Positions 1 through 5,913 of a DNA stretch of 18,866 bases are shown here, piece by piece (within the stretch, counting starts at the first letter, position 1; the number at the start of each line of letters is the position of its first letter). Under the pieces are notes generated by a model. That model saw only the letters and a program-made list of their open reading frames with translations, searched no databases and was not told the DNA's origin. The stretch comes from Nitrososphaerota archaeon (GTDB lineage: Archaea > Thermoproteota > Nitrososphaeria > Nitrososphaerales > UBA57). The stretch covers positions 1 through 18,866 of the forward strand of contig JACPBJ010000069.1 in the NCBI GenBank assembly GCA_016180375.1, given 5' to 3'. Position numbers and translations under genes: made by a program.

Positions 1-69
1 GCGAGCGTTGAGGGGGAGGCTCCATCCGGCTTTGCCGGTGGAGGGGGCGACGCAAGCCCCTATAAATAG
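1..69 (+). CDS. Possible C-terminal tail of an upstream gene (partial)
   Basis: From the first base a frame stays open for 22 codons and ends in TAG at 67-69. The peptide is rich in Gly, Ala, Pro and acidic residues, like the flexible tails of some chaperones or ATPases. A second frame is also open here to the TGA at 71-73, so the choice of frame is not secure. The stretch is much more GC-rich than the rest of the window and can form two hairpins (about 21-42 and 44-60), so it could equally be part of a structured RNA or a terminator. No family can be assigned. Confidence 0.3.
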   Translation, partial: ASVEGEAPSGFAGGGGDASPYK

Positions 70-118
70 CTGACTGACAGCGCCGGCACTGGGAAATATC
101 TTGACAACAGCCCTGTTA

Positions 119-150
119 GTCTTTTAAACTTAGATCAAACTTAGTGGAGG
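119..150 (+). promoter_or_regulatory. Leader of the Clp-N/Hsp20 gene: TATA-like box and Shine-Dalgarno
   Basis: A TTTTAAA element lies at 122-128. A clear GGAGG ribosome binding site sits at 146-150, six bases before the ATG at 157, and fixes that start. A second TATA-like element, TATAAATAG at 61-69, is further upstream and would give a longer leader. Which one is used cannot be told from sequence. Confidence 0.45.
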
Positions 151-156
151 TTTTAG

Positions 157-525
157 ATGTTCGAGAGATTTACAGACAAAGGAAGAAAGATAATAATACT
201 GGCCCGTGAGGAGGCAGAGAGACACCAGAACGATTATCTCGGAACCGAACATCTTGTATTGGCAATAATAAGAGAAACCGACGGTGTAGCCACCGCAGTC
301 TTAAAAAAAATGGGCCTCTCACCGGAGCAGATAAGGCTTGAGATCGTGGACAATACATTGCAAATCACTGTAGGTGGCGAAAGGAAATACTACAAAGAAG
401 TGGAGCTGCCGACAAAGGTAGATGCCGAGAGCGTCAAAGCGACCTACAAGAACGGAATTCTTGAAGTAACCCTCAACAAGATAAAGGCTGCAAGGAAGTC
501 TGGGAAGACCATCAAGATAGACTAG
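157..525 (+). CDS. Small fusion of one Clp-N repeat and a partial Hsp20 domain
   Basis: This 122-residue protein has two parts. Residues 1-66 match a single Clp N-terminal repeat, the module that binds substrates or adaptors at the front of ClpA/B/C, with the typical start MFERFTDKGRK and the TEHLVLAI signature. Residues 67-108 match the second half of an Hsp20/alpha-crystallin domain: a YYKEVELP strand region, then VDAESVKATYKNGILEVTL. The tail carries an I-K-I triplet at 119-121, like the IxI motif by which small heat shock proteins dock on one another. There is no AAA+ ATPase domain, and the first half of the crystallin fold is missing. A small chaperone or adaptor is a reasonable inference; the partner is unknown. 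The start is fixed by GGAGG six bases upstream. It converges on rnhB and shares the four stop-codon bases CTAG with it. Confidence 0.85.
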   Translation: MFERFTDKGRKIIILAREEAERHQNDYLGTEHLVLAIIRETDGVATAVLKKMGLSPEQIRLEIVDNTLQITVGGERKYYKEVELPTKVDAESVKATYKNGILEVTLNKIKAARKSGKTIKID

Positions 526-1172
526 ACAAAGTCGTCAATCTTCGGCGTTATCCTCAACCAAGTTCTCCACGATCGCCTGGCAAAAGGAGGGACTGTAAGG
601 TCCCTCTTCACCCAATTCGTCAGGAATTCTATGGTCTGAGGGTCTGATGGATAGCCCGAACCAACTTCGCCATAATTTTTCCTAAGCTTCTGAATGTGCC
701 TATCCCTTGTAACCTTCGCAACTATTGATGCTGCAGAGACTGCAGTGTAGATCTCGTCCGCGTGATGCGAGGCAACCAGCTTCCTCTTGTTTTGCATCAT
801 ATCTCCGATAACGCTTGCAAATCTCTTCGGATTCACATCGCATGAGTCAACATACGAGACATCTGCATCAAGGGCGGACAGAATTTTGGCAATTGCTATT
901 GCCTCAAGATAGTTCAGGCTTTTCAGTTTGATTTTTGCTTCGACGAACTTGTCAACTTCGGAGGGAGAAAGCACTTCCGTCCTTACATCGTTGCAAAGTT
1001 TTAATATCTTGGGATAGAGTCGTGTACGCTCTGCAGTAGTAAGCTGTTTTGAATCTTTTACCCCTATTTTTCTTAAATCCCCAAGTGACGATGTAGATGA
1101 TGATATTCCAGCTACCACCAAAGGTCCAAGTATGGAGCCCCTCCCTGCCTCATCAACACCCGCAACTATCAT
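522..1172 (-). CDS. rnhB: Ribonuclease HII
   Basis: RNase HII cleaves the RNA strand of RNA/DNA hybrids and starts removal of single ribonucleotides from DNA. The 216-residue length is normal for the archaeal enzyme. The N-terminal GVDEAGRGSILGPLVVA block supplies D7 and E8; the other expected acidic ligands are D109 (YVDS) and D139 (HHADE). KDSKQL, SAASIVAKVTRDR and the GSGYPSDP block near residue 171 are all present. The ATG at 1172 lies one base after the stop of the NTPase gene, so the two are almost certainly co-transcribed and probably translationally coupled. Its TAG stop overlaps that of the convergent Clp-N/Hsp20 gene. Confidence 0.95.
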   Translation of the reverse strand: MIVAGVDEAGRGSILGPLVVAGISSSTSSLGDLRKIGVKDSKQLTTAERTRLYPKILKLCNDVRTEVLSPSEVDKFVEAKIKLKSLNYLEAIAIAKILSALDADVSYVDSCDVNPKRFASVIGDMMQNKRKLVASHHADEIYTAVSAASIVAKVTRDRHIQKLRKNYGEVGSGYPSDPQTIEFLTNWVKRDLTVPPFARRSWRTWLRITPKIDDFV

Positions 1173-1173
1173 C

Positions 1174-1725
1174 TTAGCTACCCTTCAGAAGGCTGAGAAT
1201 CACATGCGTAATTTCTTCTTGCTCATTTTCCATGTTCTCCGGGGTTATTTCAATGACCTGCACGTTCGGGTCAGCCTTGATCTCTTCTATTAATGGATCG
1301 ACAAGCCTCTTGTGAACCGAGCCCAAAACCACTTTGGAAGAATGCATTAACTGGCTTATAGCCCTCCTTAACTCGGGGCTGAACATCTCCATCGGACCTA
1401 TTTCGTCGCAGACTACCAAATCAGAGTTGAACAATGCATATTCTATTGCCTTTGCGCCTATCTCAGCCAAATCTTTCAGATTTACTCTATACTTTCCAAT
1501 CCTAGGACCTTCTCTTTGATTTATAGAAGCCAGAGTTCCGGAGCGCATCGAAGCAAGATCTAGAATTTCAAAACCAATTCTTTCCCCCTTCTCCTTCCTC
1601 TCCTTTGTCAAGATACCCCCAACGGTGAAGCCGTTGGACTTTACGGCGTAGATCACCTTAGAAATTAGAGCAGTTTTGCCTACGCCCGGATCGCCAGTAA
1701 CGAGCCAGATTCTTTTACGCTGCAT
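1174..1725 (-). CDS. THEP1-type nucleoside-triphosphatase (NTPase_1 family)
   Basis: A 183-residue P-loop protein of the NTPase_1/THEP1 family, which hydrolyses NTPs in vitro and whose cellular role is unsettled. Walker A is GDPGVGKT at residues 11-18. The family Walker B, VVCDEIGPMEMF, is at about 104-115. The segment GGILTKERKEKGERIGFEI and the later VLGSVHKR are also typical. It is the first gene of a two-gene leftward unit with rnhB. A TATA-like TTTATCTT on the minus strand at about 1750-1758 lies near 29 nt before the ATG, suggesting a leaderless transcript. Confidence 0.9.
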   Translation of the reverse strand: MQRKRIWLVTGDPGVGKTALISKVIYAVKSNGFTVGGILTKERKEKGERIGFEILDLASMRSGTLASINQREGPRIGKYRVNLKDLAEIGAKAIEYALFNSDLVVCDEIGPMEMFSPELRRAISQLMHSSKVVLGSVHKRLVDPLIEEIKADPNVQVIEITPENMENEQEEITHVILSLLKGS

Positions 1726-1816
1726 TCAGGCTTCCCAACAAGAAGCTCTAAGATAAATGTACAAACACTGCTATGGCACAACCTTATATTATGCCCAAGA
1801 GACAGGTGTCTAGCGA
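1726..1816. promoter_or_regulatory. Divergent promoter region between NTPase and coiled-coil genes
   Basis: This 91-bp gap separates divergent genes. On the plus strand, CTTATATTATG at 1783-1793 is centred about 29 nt before the TTG start at 1817. On the minus strand TTTATCTT at about 1750-1758 is centred about 29 nt before the ATG at 1725. Both spacings fit archaeal TATA boxes feeding leaderless or nearly leaderless mRNAs. A weak AGGTG at 1804-1808 could help the TTG start. Confidence 0.5.
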
Positions 1817-2677
1817 TTGAGCTCTAACGAAGAACAAGTACTGGTTGAGATGACTAAAAGGCTCGACTCGCTCGTAGCCTACAAGAGGGGCGTTATCACC
1901 CAGCTCAAGGCTCTAAACCAGAGAGGCAGGGAACTTCAAGTAGAATTTGGAAAGATTACCGAGAGGCTTAGAGCTGAGAGGGAGCAGTTAAACCAACTCT
2001 TCCCCAGGCTGAAGGAGGACAAGGAAAAGAGGGCTACGCTCATAGAGAGGCTCAAGGAACACAGGGAGCAGGCGCGCAAAGTGGGAACCTCTCTAAGAGG
2101 ATTCGAAAAGGGGTCATTTGGGGAGGATGACAGGGTCATGATGGAGAAGCTCAACAGCATAGAACGGAAGCTTCAGACGCAGCGTCTCACGCGGGAGGAA
2201 GAGAGGGAGCTCGTTGTGCATGTCAAAGAACTTGAAGCAAAACTAAGGCGTTACAAGAAGGTCACTGCTACGCGCCAAGAACACGACGTCATTATGGATG
2301 ATGTGAGGCGTTTAAGGGAGAAGGTTGATGAGATCGATGCTTCTTCCGATGAGATAAGAAATGAAATTGGAAAGCGCAAGGAAGCAGTGCACCAGTTGGT
2401 GCTACAAAGAGAGCAGATTCTTAACGAAATAAAAGAGCATGGAAAGGACATCGGGGAATTAAGGGAGCAGCTCGACAAAGCCTATGCAGAGTTTGAGGAA
2501 ATAAGAAAGAAACGCAATGAGTTGATACTTTCTATGAAGGCAAGAGATAGTGAGATGATGTTCATGAAGAAGAAAGCTTTCTTGGAGAAGGCAAAGGACG
2601 AAGCCAAGAGCAAGCTTGAAGCAGGGATGTCTTTGTCATTTGACGAACTACGACTTGCACTTGACGAAGAGGCTTAA
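1817..2677 (+). CDS. Coiled-coil protein, archaeal conserved type
   Basis: This 286-residue protein is almost wholly alpha-helical coiled coil, rich in E, K, R, L and Q, with no signal peptide and no membrane segment. Helical breaks are suggested around FEKGSFGEDD (about 95-104) and near 160-170, giving perhaps three long helices. Proteins of this look are widespread in archaea and are often mislabelled as phosphoserine phosphatase or Rad50/SMC-like; no catalytic motif for either is visible. The TTG start is chosen because a TATA-like box lies about 29 nt upstream; the next in-frame ATG is 11 codons later. The gene is followed after 38 bp by the DUF373 membrane protein, so they may share a function, but none can be named. 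Confidence 0.8.
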   Translation: MSSNEEQVLVEMTKRLDSLVAYKRGVITQLKALNQRGRELQVEFGKITERLRAEREQLNQLFPRLKEDKEKRATLIERLKEHREQARKVGTSLRGFEKGSFGEDDRVMMEKLNSIERKLQTQRLTREEERELVVHVKELEAKLRRYKKVTATRQEHDVIMDDVRRLREKVDEIDASSDEIRNEIGKRKEAVHQLVLQREQILNEIKEHGKDIGELREQLDKAYAEFEEIRKKRNELILSMKARDSEMMFMKKKAFLEKAKDEAKSKLEAGMSLSFDELRLALDEEA

Positions 2678-2688
2678 TTCCTTAAGTA

Positions 2689-2713
2689 GCCGTCAATTGA
2701 AAAATCAGACGGC
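2689..2713 (+). repeat. Inverted repeat just before the DUF373 gene
   Basis: GCCGTC (2689-2694) and GACGGC (2708-2713) form a perfect 6-bp inverted repeat around a 13-base AT-rich spacer, ending two bases before the ATG at 2716. A TTAAGTA at 2682-2688 may be the TATA box. The octamer AGACGGCA that contains the right arm recurs at 3840-3847, again directly before a start codon (uppS). Confidence 0.35.
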
Positions 2714-2715
2714 AC

Positions 2716-3840
2716 ATGCCTCCTAGGCAAGATAGACTATCGAAGTTGCTCGTTCTCTGCGTGGATAGAGACGACGATGTTGGTATGAAAGCTTCGGTAA
2801 AAACTCCTATTCTAGGAAGAGATGCCTGCGCACAAACCGCTTCGCGCTTGGCCATTGCGGATCCCGAAGAGGCTGACGCTAATGCGATTTTTGCTGCGAT
2901 AAAGATGCATGATGAAATAAAGACGAAGGGCTATTCCAGCGAAGTTGCCGTAGTTGCGGGGACGTTTGAAGGAGGTATAGAGGCGGATGAGAAGCTCAGA
3001 AGAGAGCTCATGCAAATTACGGATGTCTATAGTGCGGATGGCGTGATTCTAGTTACGGATGGTGCAGATGACAAGGAGGTGCTTCCAATTTTGCAGAGCA
3101 TTGTTCCCGTAGTTTCGATCAGGAGGGTTGTTATCAAGCACAGTGGAGGAGTAGAGGAAACTTATGCTGTTCTGGGCAGATACCTGAGGATGCTCATCTA
3201 TGATCCAAGATATTCCAAGTTCTTCCTTGGCTTGCCTGGAATTCTGATACTAGCTTGGGGAATACTAGCGTTCTTTGGAAGGATTGCTGAGGCGACGACA
3301 ATTTCTTTGGGGATCTTGGGTGCTGCGTTCATAGTTAGAGGTTTCAATCTGGACAGATATGCAGCTGCTCTAGGGCATCTGAAACCTTCGGGCTATATCA
3401 GGCTATTCTCTGCTCTTGCCGCTGTGTTGGCGATTTTCACGGGCGCATTCCAAGCATTCGGGGGAATGAGTGAATTGAAAGAGTACTCCATCGTCGTGGC
3501 GGATCCATCTCAATTTGCCAACTATGGAGGTGGATTGGCAGGGGAGTTTCTGTTCCAGCTACTCAACCCGCTGTGGATAGGATTAGGGCTTTACTTCGGC
3601 GGAGGGTTCCTGAGCGGCCTTATCAGGAAGAGGAGGCTCGGCGTATTGCGGTCAACTGTCGCGCTCGTTGTCCTAGCTTTCCTCTATCTCCCTGTTCAAC
3701 AATTCTCACTGATCCTGGAAGGCAAAGGAAGCACATTCGCACTCCTTTCGTTGCTGCTAATGGGACTCGCAGCTATCTTCGTAGTCATAACTTTGGTCTA
3801 TCAGCACATACGGGAAAGGCGCAGAGAAGAACTAAGGTAA
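2716..3840 (+). CDS. DUF373 family integral membrane protein
   Basis: The 374-residue product begins with a soluble domain of about 165 residues typical of DUF373: LLVLCVDRDDDVGMKA near the N terminus, a PILGRD block, PEEADANAIFAA and later VILVTDGADDKEVLP. About six hydrophobic segments follow (roughly 169-188, 196-210, 228-249, 285-303, then two closer to the C terminus), and the tail is basic (RERRREE). The family is found mainly in archaea and has no established activity. The Asp-rich VDRDDD motif suggests nucleotide or metal binding, but that is inference. It sits between the coiled-coil gene and uppS, with only nine bases before the uppS start, so it is probably co-transcribed with the prenyltransferase. 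Confidence 0.88.
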   Translation: MPPRQDRLSKLLVLCVDRDDDVGMKASVKTPILGRDACAQTASRLAIADPEEADANAIFAAIKMHDEIKTKGYSSEVAVVAGTFEGGIEADEKLRRELMQITDVYSADGVILVTDGADDKEVLPILQSIVPVVSIRRVVIKHSGGVEETYAVLGRYLRMLIYDPRYSKFFLGLPGILILAWGILAFFGRIAEATTISLGILGAAFIVRGFNLDRYAAALGHLKPSGYIRLFSALAAVLAIFTGAFQAFGGMSELKEYSIVVADPSQFANYGGGLAGEFLFQLLNPLWIGLGLYFGGGFLSGLIRKRRLGVLRSTVALVVLAFLYLPVQQFSLILEGKGSTFALLSLLLMGLAAIFVVITLVYQHIRERRREELR

Positions 3841-3849
3841 GACGGCATC

Positions 3850-4632
3850 TTGATTCTTGGACTGCTTAAGACGTTAGGTGCTTACAGAATATATGAAAGC
3901 TATCTGACGAACCAGATTTCGAAAGGCGAACCCCCAAAACACGTAGGGATAATTCTCGATGGCAACAGACGATGGGCGAAACTCCGTTCTATTCCCGAAT
4001 GGCTGGGACACTGGTATGGTGCTCAGCTTGCGGATGAAGTTCTTGAGTGGTGCAGGGAGCTCAAGATCAAAGCTGTAACGCTGTATGTTTTGTCAACCGA
4101 GAACCTAGATCGCTCTCCTGAGGAAGTTCAGCAATTGTTCGAGGTCATTGGAGACAAGCTGAATGACCTGTTGACTGACCCAAGAATACACGCGTACAGG
4201 GTGAAGGTCAAGGGCATTGGAAACATGTCGATCATACCTGCAAAGCTGCAGAATCTTCTGTCAAAGATCGAAGAAGCGACAAAGAACTACGACGGCTTGT
4301 ACCTGAACATCGCAATAGCGTATGGAGGCAGACACGAAATTGTTGAAGTGATGAAGAAGCTTGCAGCGAAGGCAAAGACTGGAGAGATCGAGCCAGAAAT
4401 GATCAACGAAGATTTGATTTCGAAGAACCTATACACTGCGTATCTTCCATACCCGGAGCCAGAGCTGATAATCAGAACTTCTGGAGAAGAAAGGCTGAGT
4501 GGCTTCTTGCTATGGCAGAGCGCCTATAGCGAGCTTGTCTTCTTAGATGTTTATTGGCCTGACTTCAGGAAGATCGATCTTATGAGAGCCGTGCGAACCT
4601 ACCAGCAGAGGTCGCGCAGATTCGGTAAATAG
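3850..4632 (+). CDS. uppS: cis-Prenyltransferase (undecaprenyl/dolichyl diphosphate synthase family)
   Basis: This 260-residue enzyme adds isopentenyl units in cis to make the long polyprenyl diphosphate that becomes the lipid carrier for N-glycans in archaea. The catalytic region HVGIILDGNRRWAK gives D37. LSTENLDRSPEEV (81-93), NIAIAYGGRHEIVE (153-166) and RTSGEERLSGFLLWQ (209-223) are the other family signatures. The N-terminal helix ahead of the catalytic block is normal for archaeal members and supports the TTG at 3850 as the start; no good Shine-Dalgarno is seen, consistent with coupling to DUF373, whose TAA ends nine bases earlier. Product chain length cannot be read from sequence. Confidence 0.93.
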   Translation: MILGLLKTLGAYRIYESYLTNQISKGEPPKHVGIILDGNRRWAKLRSIPEWLGHWYGAQLADEVLEWCRELKIKAVTLYVLSTENLDRSPEEVQQLFEVIGDKLNDLLTDPRIHAYRVKVKGIGNMSIIPAKLQNLLSKIEEATKNYDGLYLNIAIAYGGRHEIVEVMKKLAAKAKTGEIEPEMINEDLISKNLYTAYLPYPEPELIIRTSGEERLSGFLLWQSAYSELVFLDVYWPDFRKIDLMRAVRTYQQRSRRFGK

Positions 4633-4672
4633 GCCTGCTTGGTGCCTTGATCATTTGCCTGCTCACTTCTTA

Positions 4673-4714
4673 TCACAAGATATTTTACTTGTGAACAGCC
4701 TATTACAAATAGGC
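4673..4714 (+). promoter_or_regulatory. Promoter with two perfect dyads upstream of the 4722 gene
   Basis: TCACAAG (4673-4679) and CTTGTGA (4688-4694) form a perfect 7-bp inverted repeat whose 8-base spacer is ATATTTTA, a TATA-like element. Four bases later, GCCTATT (4698-4704) and AATAGGC (4708-4714) form a second perfect 7-bp repeat around ACA. With a TATA centre near 4684, the start of transcription would fall near 4710, inside the second dyad. The ATG is at 4722. This looks like a regulated promoter with two operators. A terminator hairpin for uppS is the alternative for the first dyad, but no T-run follows it. Confidence 0.5.
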
Positions 4715-4721
4715 GACTAAA

Positions 4722-5042
4722 ATGAGTGAAAAGCCAAAGGAAGGGAAGAGATTACATCGAGTGGAGGATATCGAAGAGCTAAGGAAGGTTCTGAAGACGG
4801 TAAGAGAGCAGGTTCCTGGCCTGTTGAAGGATATCTCGGCTCCTGTAAAAGAGCTGATGACAATAACACTGTATGAGAAGCAGACTAAAGAGAGGGCAAA
4901 GGCCATTGCAGCATTCTACAAGGAACTTGTCGCAGCGGGCATGAACGAGGAAACTGCAATCAAAATGACTGAACAGCAATTTGTTAACCCCGTTGCTTTT
5001 GTGCTAGGTAAGTTAGGGGAAACGCCGAAGATCCGAAACTGA
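4722..5042 (+). CDS. Small hypothetical helical protein
   Basis: A 106-residue soluble protein, not recognised. It is rich in K and E and predicted largely helical: an N-terminal charged helix (residues 10-32), a PGLLKDISAPVKELMTIT stretch, then a helix ending in an AAGMNEETAIKMTEQQF segment that resembles a small helical hairpin. There is no Cys or metal motif, signal peptide or membrane segment. The ATG is preceded by the double-dyad promoter at 4673-4714. It is followed after 15 bases by the small ORF at 5058, whose sister segment (5145-5315) has a similar GIPEKYAERLAELVVP pattern; the two may be related helical proteins from one operon, which is inference. Confidence 0.75.
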   Translation: MSEKPKEGKRLHRVEDIEELRKVLKTVREQVPGLLKDISAPVKELMTITLYEKQTKERAKAIAAFYKELVAAGMNEETAIKMTEQQFVNPVAFVLGKLGETPKIRN

Positions 5043-5057
5043 AGAAAAGGACTAGTC

Positions 5058-5144
5058 ATGGGAAAGGTCCGCGCCGGCCTTGAGCTCCTTGCCATGCGTG
5101 GTGCCCTATCAGGCACCCTCCTCGGAACCTACTTCTCTATTTAG
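5058..5144 (+). CDS. 28-codon micro-ORF, or first exon-like part of an amber-interrupted gene
   Basis: ATG at 5058 opens 28 codons ending in TAG at 5142-5144. An AAGGA at 5047-5051 gives a Shine-Dalgarno six bases before the ATG, and the gene lies 15 bases after the previous stop, so translation is plausible. The peptide starts MGKVRAGLELLAMRGALSG and is an amphipathic, mildly hydrophobic helix. The frame continues past the TAG, without any shift, for 56 more codons of protein-like sequence (5145-5315). It may be a leader peptide, a separate micro-protein, or the N terminus of one 85-codon protein. The hairpin GGTGCC/GGCACC (5100-5117) lies inside it. Confidence 0.45.
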   Translation: MGKVRAGLELLAMRGALSGTLLGTYFSI

Positions 5145-5315
5145 TTGCCTGCGAAAAGGAAGGTCAGGAAGGTTAGAGCCAAGGTCAGAAAACAGCTCGT
5201 CAAAGATGGCATACCGGAGAAGTATGCGGAAAGGCTGGCGGAACTTGTGGTCCCAGATATTATAGAAATCATGAAGGCTTTTCAGAACTTTCTGATAAGC
5301 ATCGACAGTTTTTAG
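5145..5315 (+). CDS. Small basic helical protein in frame with the upstream micro-ORF
   Basis: TTG at 5145, directly after the TAG of the micro-ORF and in the same frame, begins a 56-residue product. Its first third is strongly basic (PAKRKVRKVRAKVRKQL), followed by KDGIPEKYAERLAELVVPD and a hydrophobic helical end. No Shine-Dalgarno is visible before the TTG, so it would rely on coupling or on readthrough of the TAG. The basic N-terminal helix could bind nucleic acid, which is inference only. The family is not recognised. An alternative view is a single gene at 5058-5315 disabled by a nonsense mutation. Confidence 0.5.
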   Translation: MPAKRKVRKVRAKVRKQLVKDGIPEKYAERLAELVVPDIIEIMKAFQNFLISIDSF

Positions 5316-5449
5316 ATATCTTACATCGTCCTCTGCTAAAGTTTCTAATTTCTTTGATAACCAAATGAATTTCTTATGAAGATCTGTTATTACTTCATCG
5401 ATATTGACCTTTTCATCTGGCTTTATATATTATCCCCTCAAAAATAATT
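5316..5449. other. AT-rich gap with TATA-like elements and a startless minus-strand frame
   Basis: No gene with a usual start is seen. On the minus strand a frame is open from about 5432 down to a stop near 5118, reading a charged helical peptide (…VNIDEVITDLHKKF… and …LETLAEDDVRYL…), but it has no ATG, GTG or TTG. The sequence CTTTATATATTAT at 5421-5433 could act as a TATA box on either strand. A T-rich stretch on the minus strand (complement of 5440-5450), directly after the stop of the 5677-5450 gene, could end that transcript. Confidence 0.35.
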
Positions 5450-5677
5450 TTATGCAGGTGAGTGCTTTGAACCGAAGTACCATCTAGCCGCCCAACCAGC
5501 AAGGGGGCCTATGATCTGGGTAGCTTCGAGTTTCTCCATGAGGACTTCAAGAATCTGGATATGAACGGTATTGAGTCCTTTGAGCAGGGGAGCATACCAC
5601 CCTCCCTGTCCCTTTCTCTTCACACCCCCTGGTGGCTTGGGTTTTTCTTCTACTTCGTAATAGATGGCGTAGCTCAA
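5450..5677 (-). CDS. Small hypothetical protein with strong ribosome binding site
   Basis: A 75-residue product, not recognised. On the minus strand GGAGG (complement of 5686-5690) lies eight bases before the TTG at 5677, which is the best evidence that this is a real gene. The N-terminal third contains a YAIYYEVEEKPKPPGG segment and a basic KRKGQGGW run, the middle is helical (HIQILEVLMEKLEA), and the end is small and aromatic (GPLAGWAARWYFG). No signal peptide or clear membrane helix. It is divergent from the coiled-coil/winged-helix gene, and the intergenic space carries a perfect inverted repeat, so the pair may be coregulated. Confidence 0.55.
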   Translation of the reverse strand: MSYAIYYEVEEKPKPPGGVKRKGQGGWYAPLLKGLNTVHIQILEVLMEKLEATQIIGPLAGWAARWYFGSKHSPA

Positions 5678-5692
5678 TTCATATTCCTCCTG

Positions 5693-5712
5693 TTATCGCA
5701 ATACTGCGATAA
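5693..5712. promoter_or_regulatory. Perfect 8-bp inverted repeat between divergent small genes (operator candidate)
   Basis: TTATCGCA (5693-5700) and TGCGATAA (5705-5712) are perfect inverted copies separated by ATAC. The site lies 16 bp before the minus-strand start at 5677 and 31 bp before the plus-strand start at 5743. This is the usual place for the operator of a dimeric winged-helix regulator, and the plus-strand gene encodes a winged helix. A hairpin in the minus-strand leader is the alternative. Confidence 0.5.
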
Positions 5713-5742
5713 GAATGTTCAACCCCAGCAAGATGATGCGCC

Positions 5743-5913
5743 TTGGGAAAGAAAGAGAAAGACCTTGAACAGAGGTTGAGTAAGCTTGCTGATATGTTTG
5801 AAAGAGTGGAAAAGCTCCTCCTGAAAGAAACGACTTCTGTTGAAGATCTCCAGAATGAGTTGCGGAGGAGAGAAAATATGGTGATATGGAGCGGCACATA
5901 CTGGAGAATCTGA
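5743..5913 (+). CDS. Coiled-coil ORF, probable N-terminal half of the frameshifted wHTH gene
   Basis: TTG at 5743 opens 56 codons to TGA at 5911. The first 39 residues form a good coiled coil (LEQRLSKLADMFERVEKLLL then KETTSVEDLQNE), but from about codon 40 the reading turns unnatural (an Arg run, then IWSGTYWRI). Moving back one base at 5859 joins it to the downstream frame, which then reads E-V-A-E-E-R-K-Y-G-D and continues into the winged-helix protein. This suggests one gene of about 123 codons with a single-base loss near 5857-5861, or a sequencing error. No Shine-Dalgarno is seen before the TTG. Confidence 0.4.
   Translation: MGKKEKDLEQRLSKLADMFERVEKLLLKETTSVEDLQNELRRRENMVIWSGTYWRI

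Noticed and set aside
5100..5117. GGTGCC/GGCACC hairpin as an RNA gene or terminator
   Set aside because: It lies inside a plausible coding micro-ORF, no T-run follows, and no tRNA or box C/D elements are around it.
5142..5144. Pyrrolysine insertion at the in-frame TAG
   Set aside because: Several ordinary genes in the window end in TAG, and no pylS, pylT or methylamine methyltransferase gene is present; readthrough cannot be claimed.
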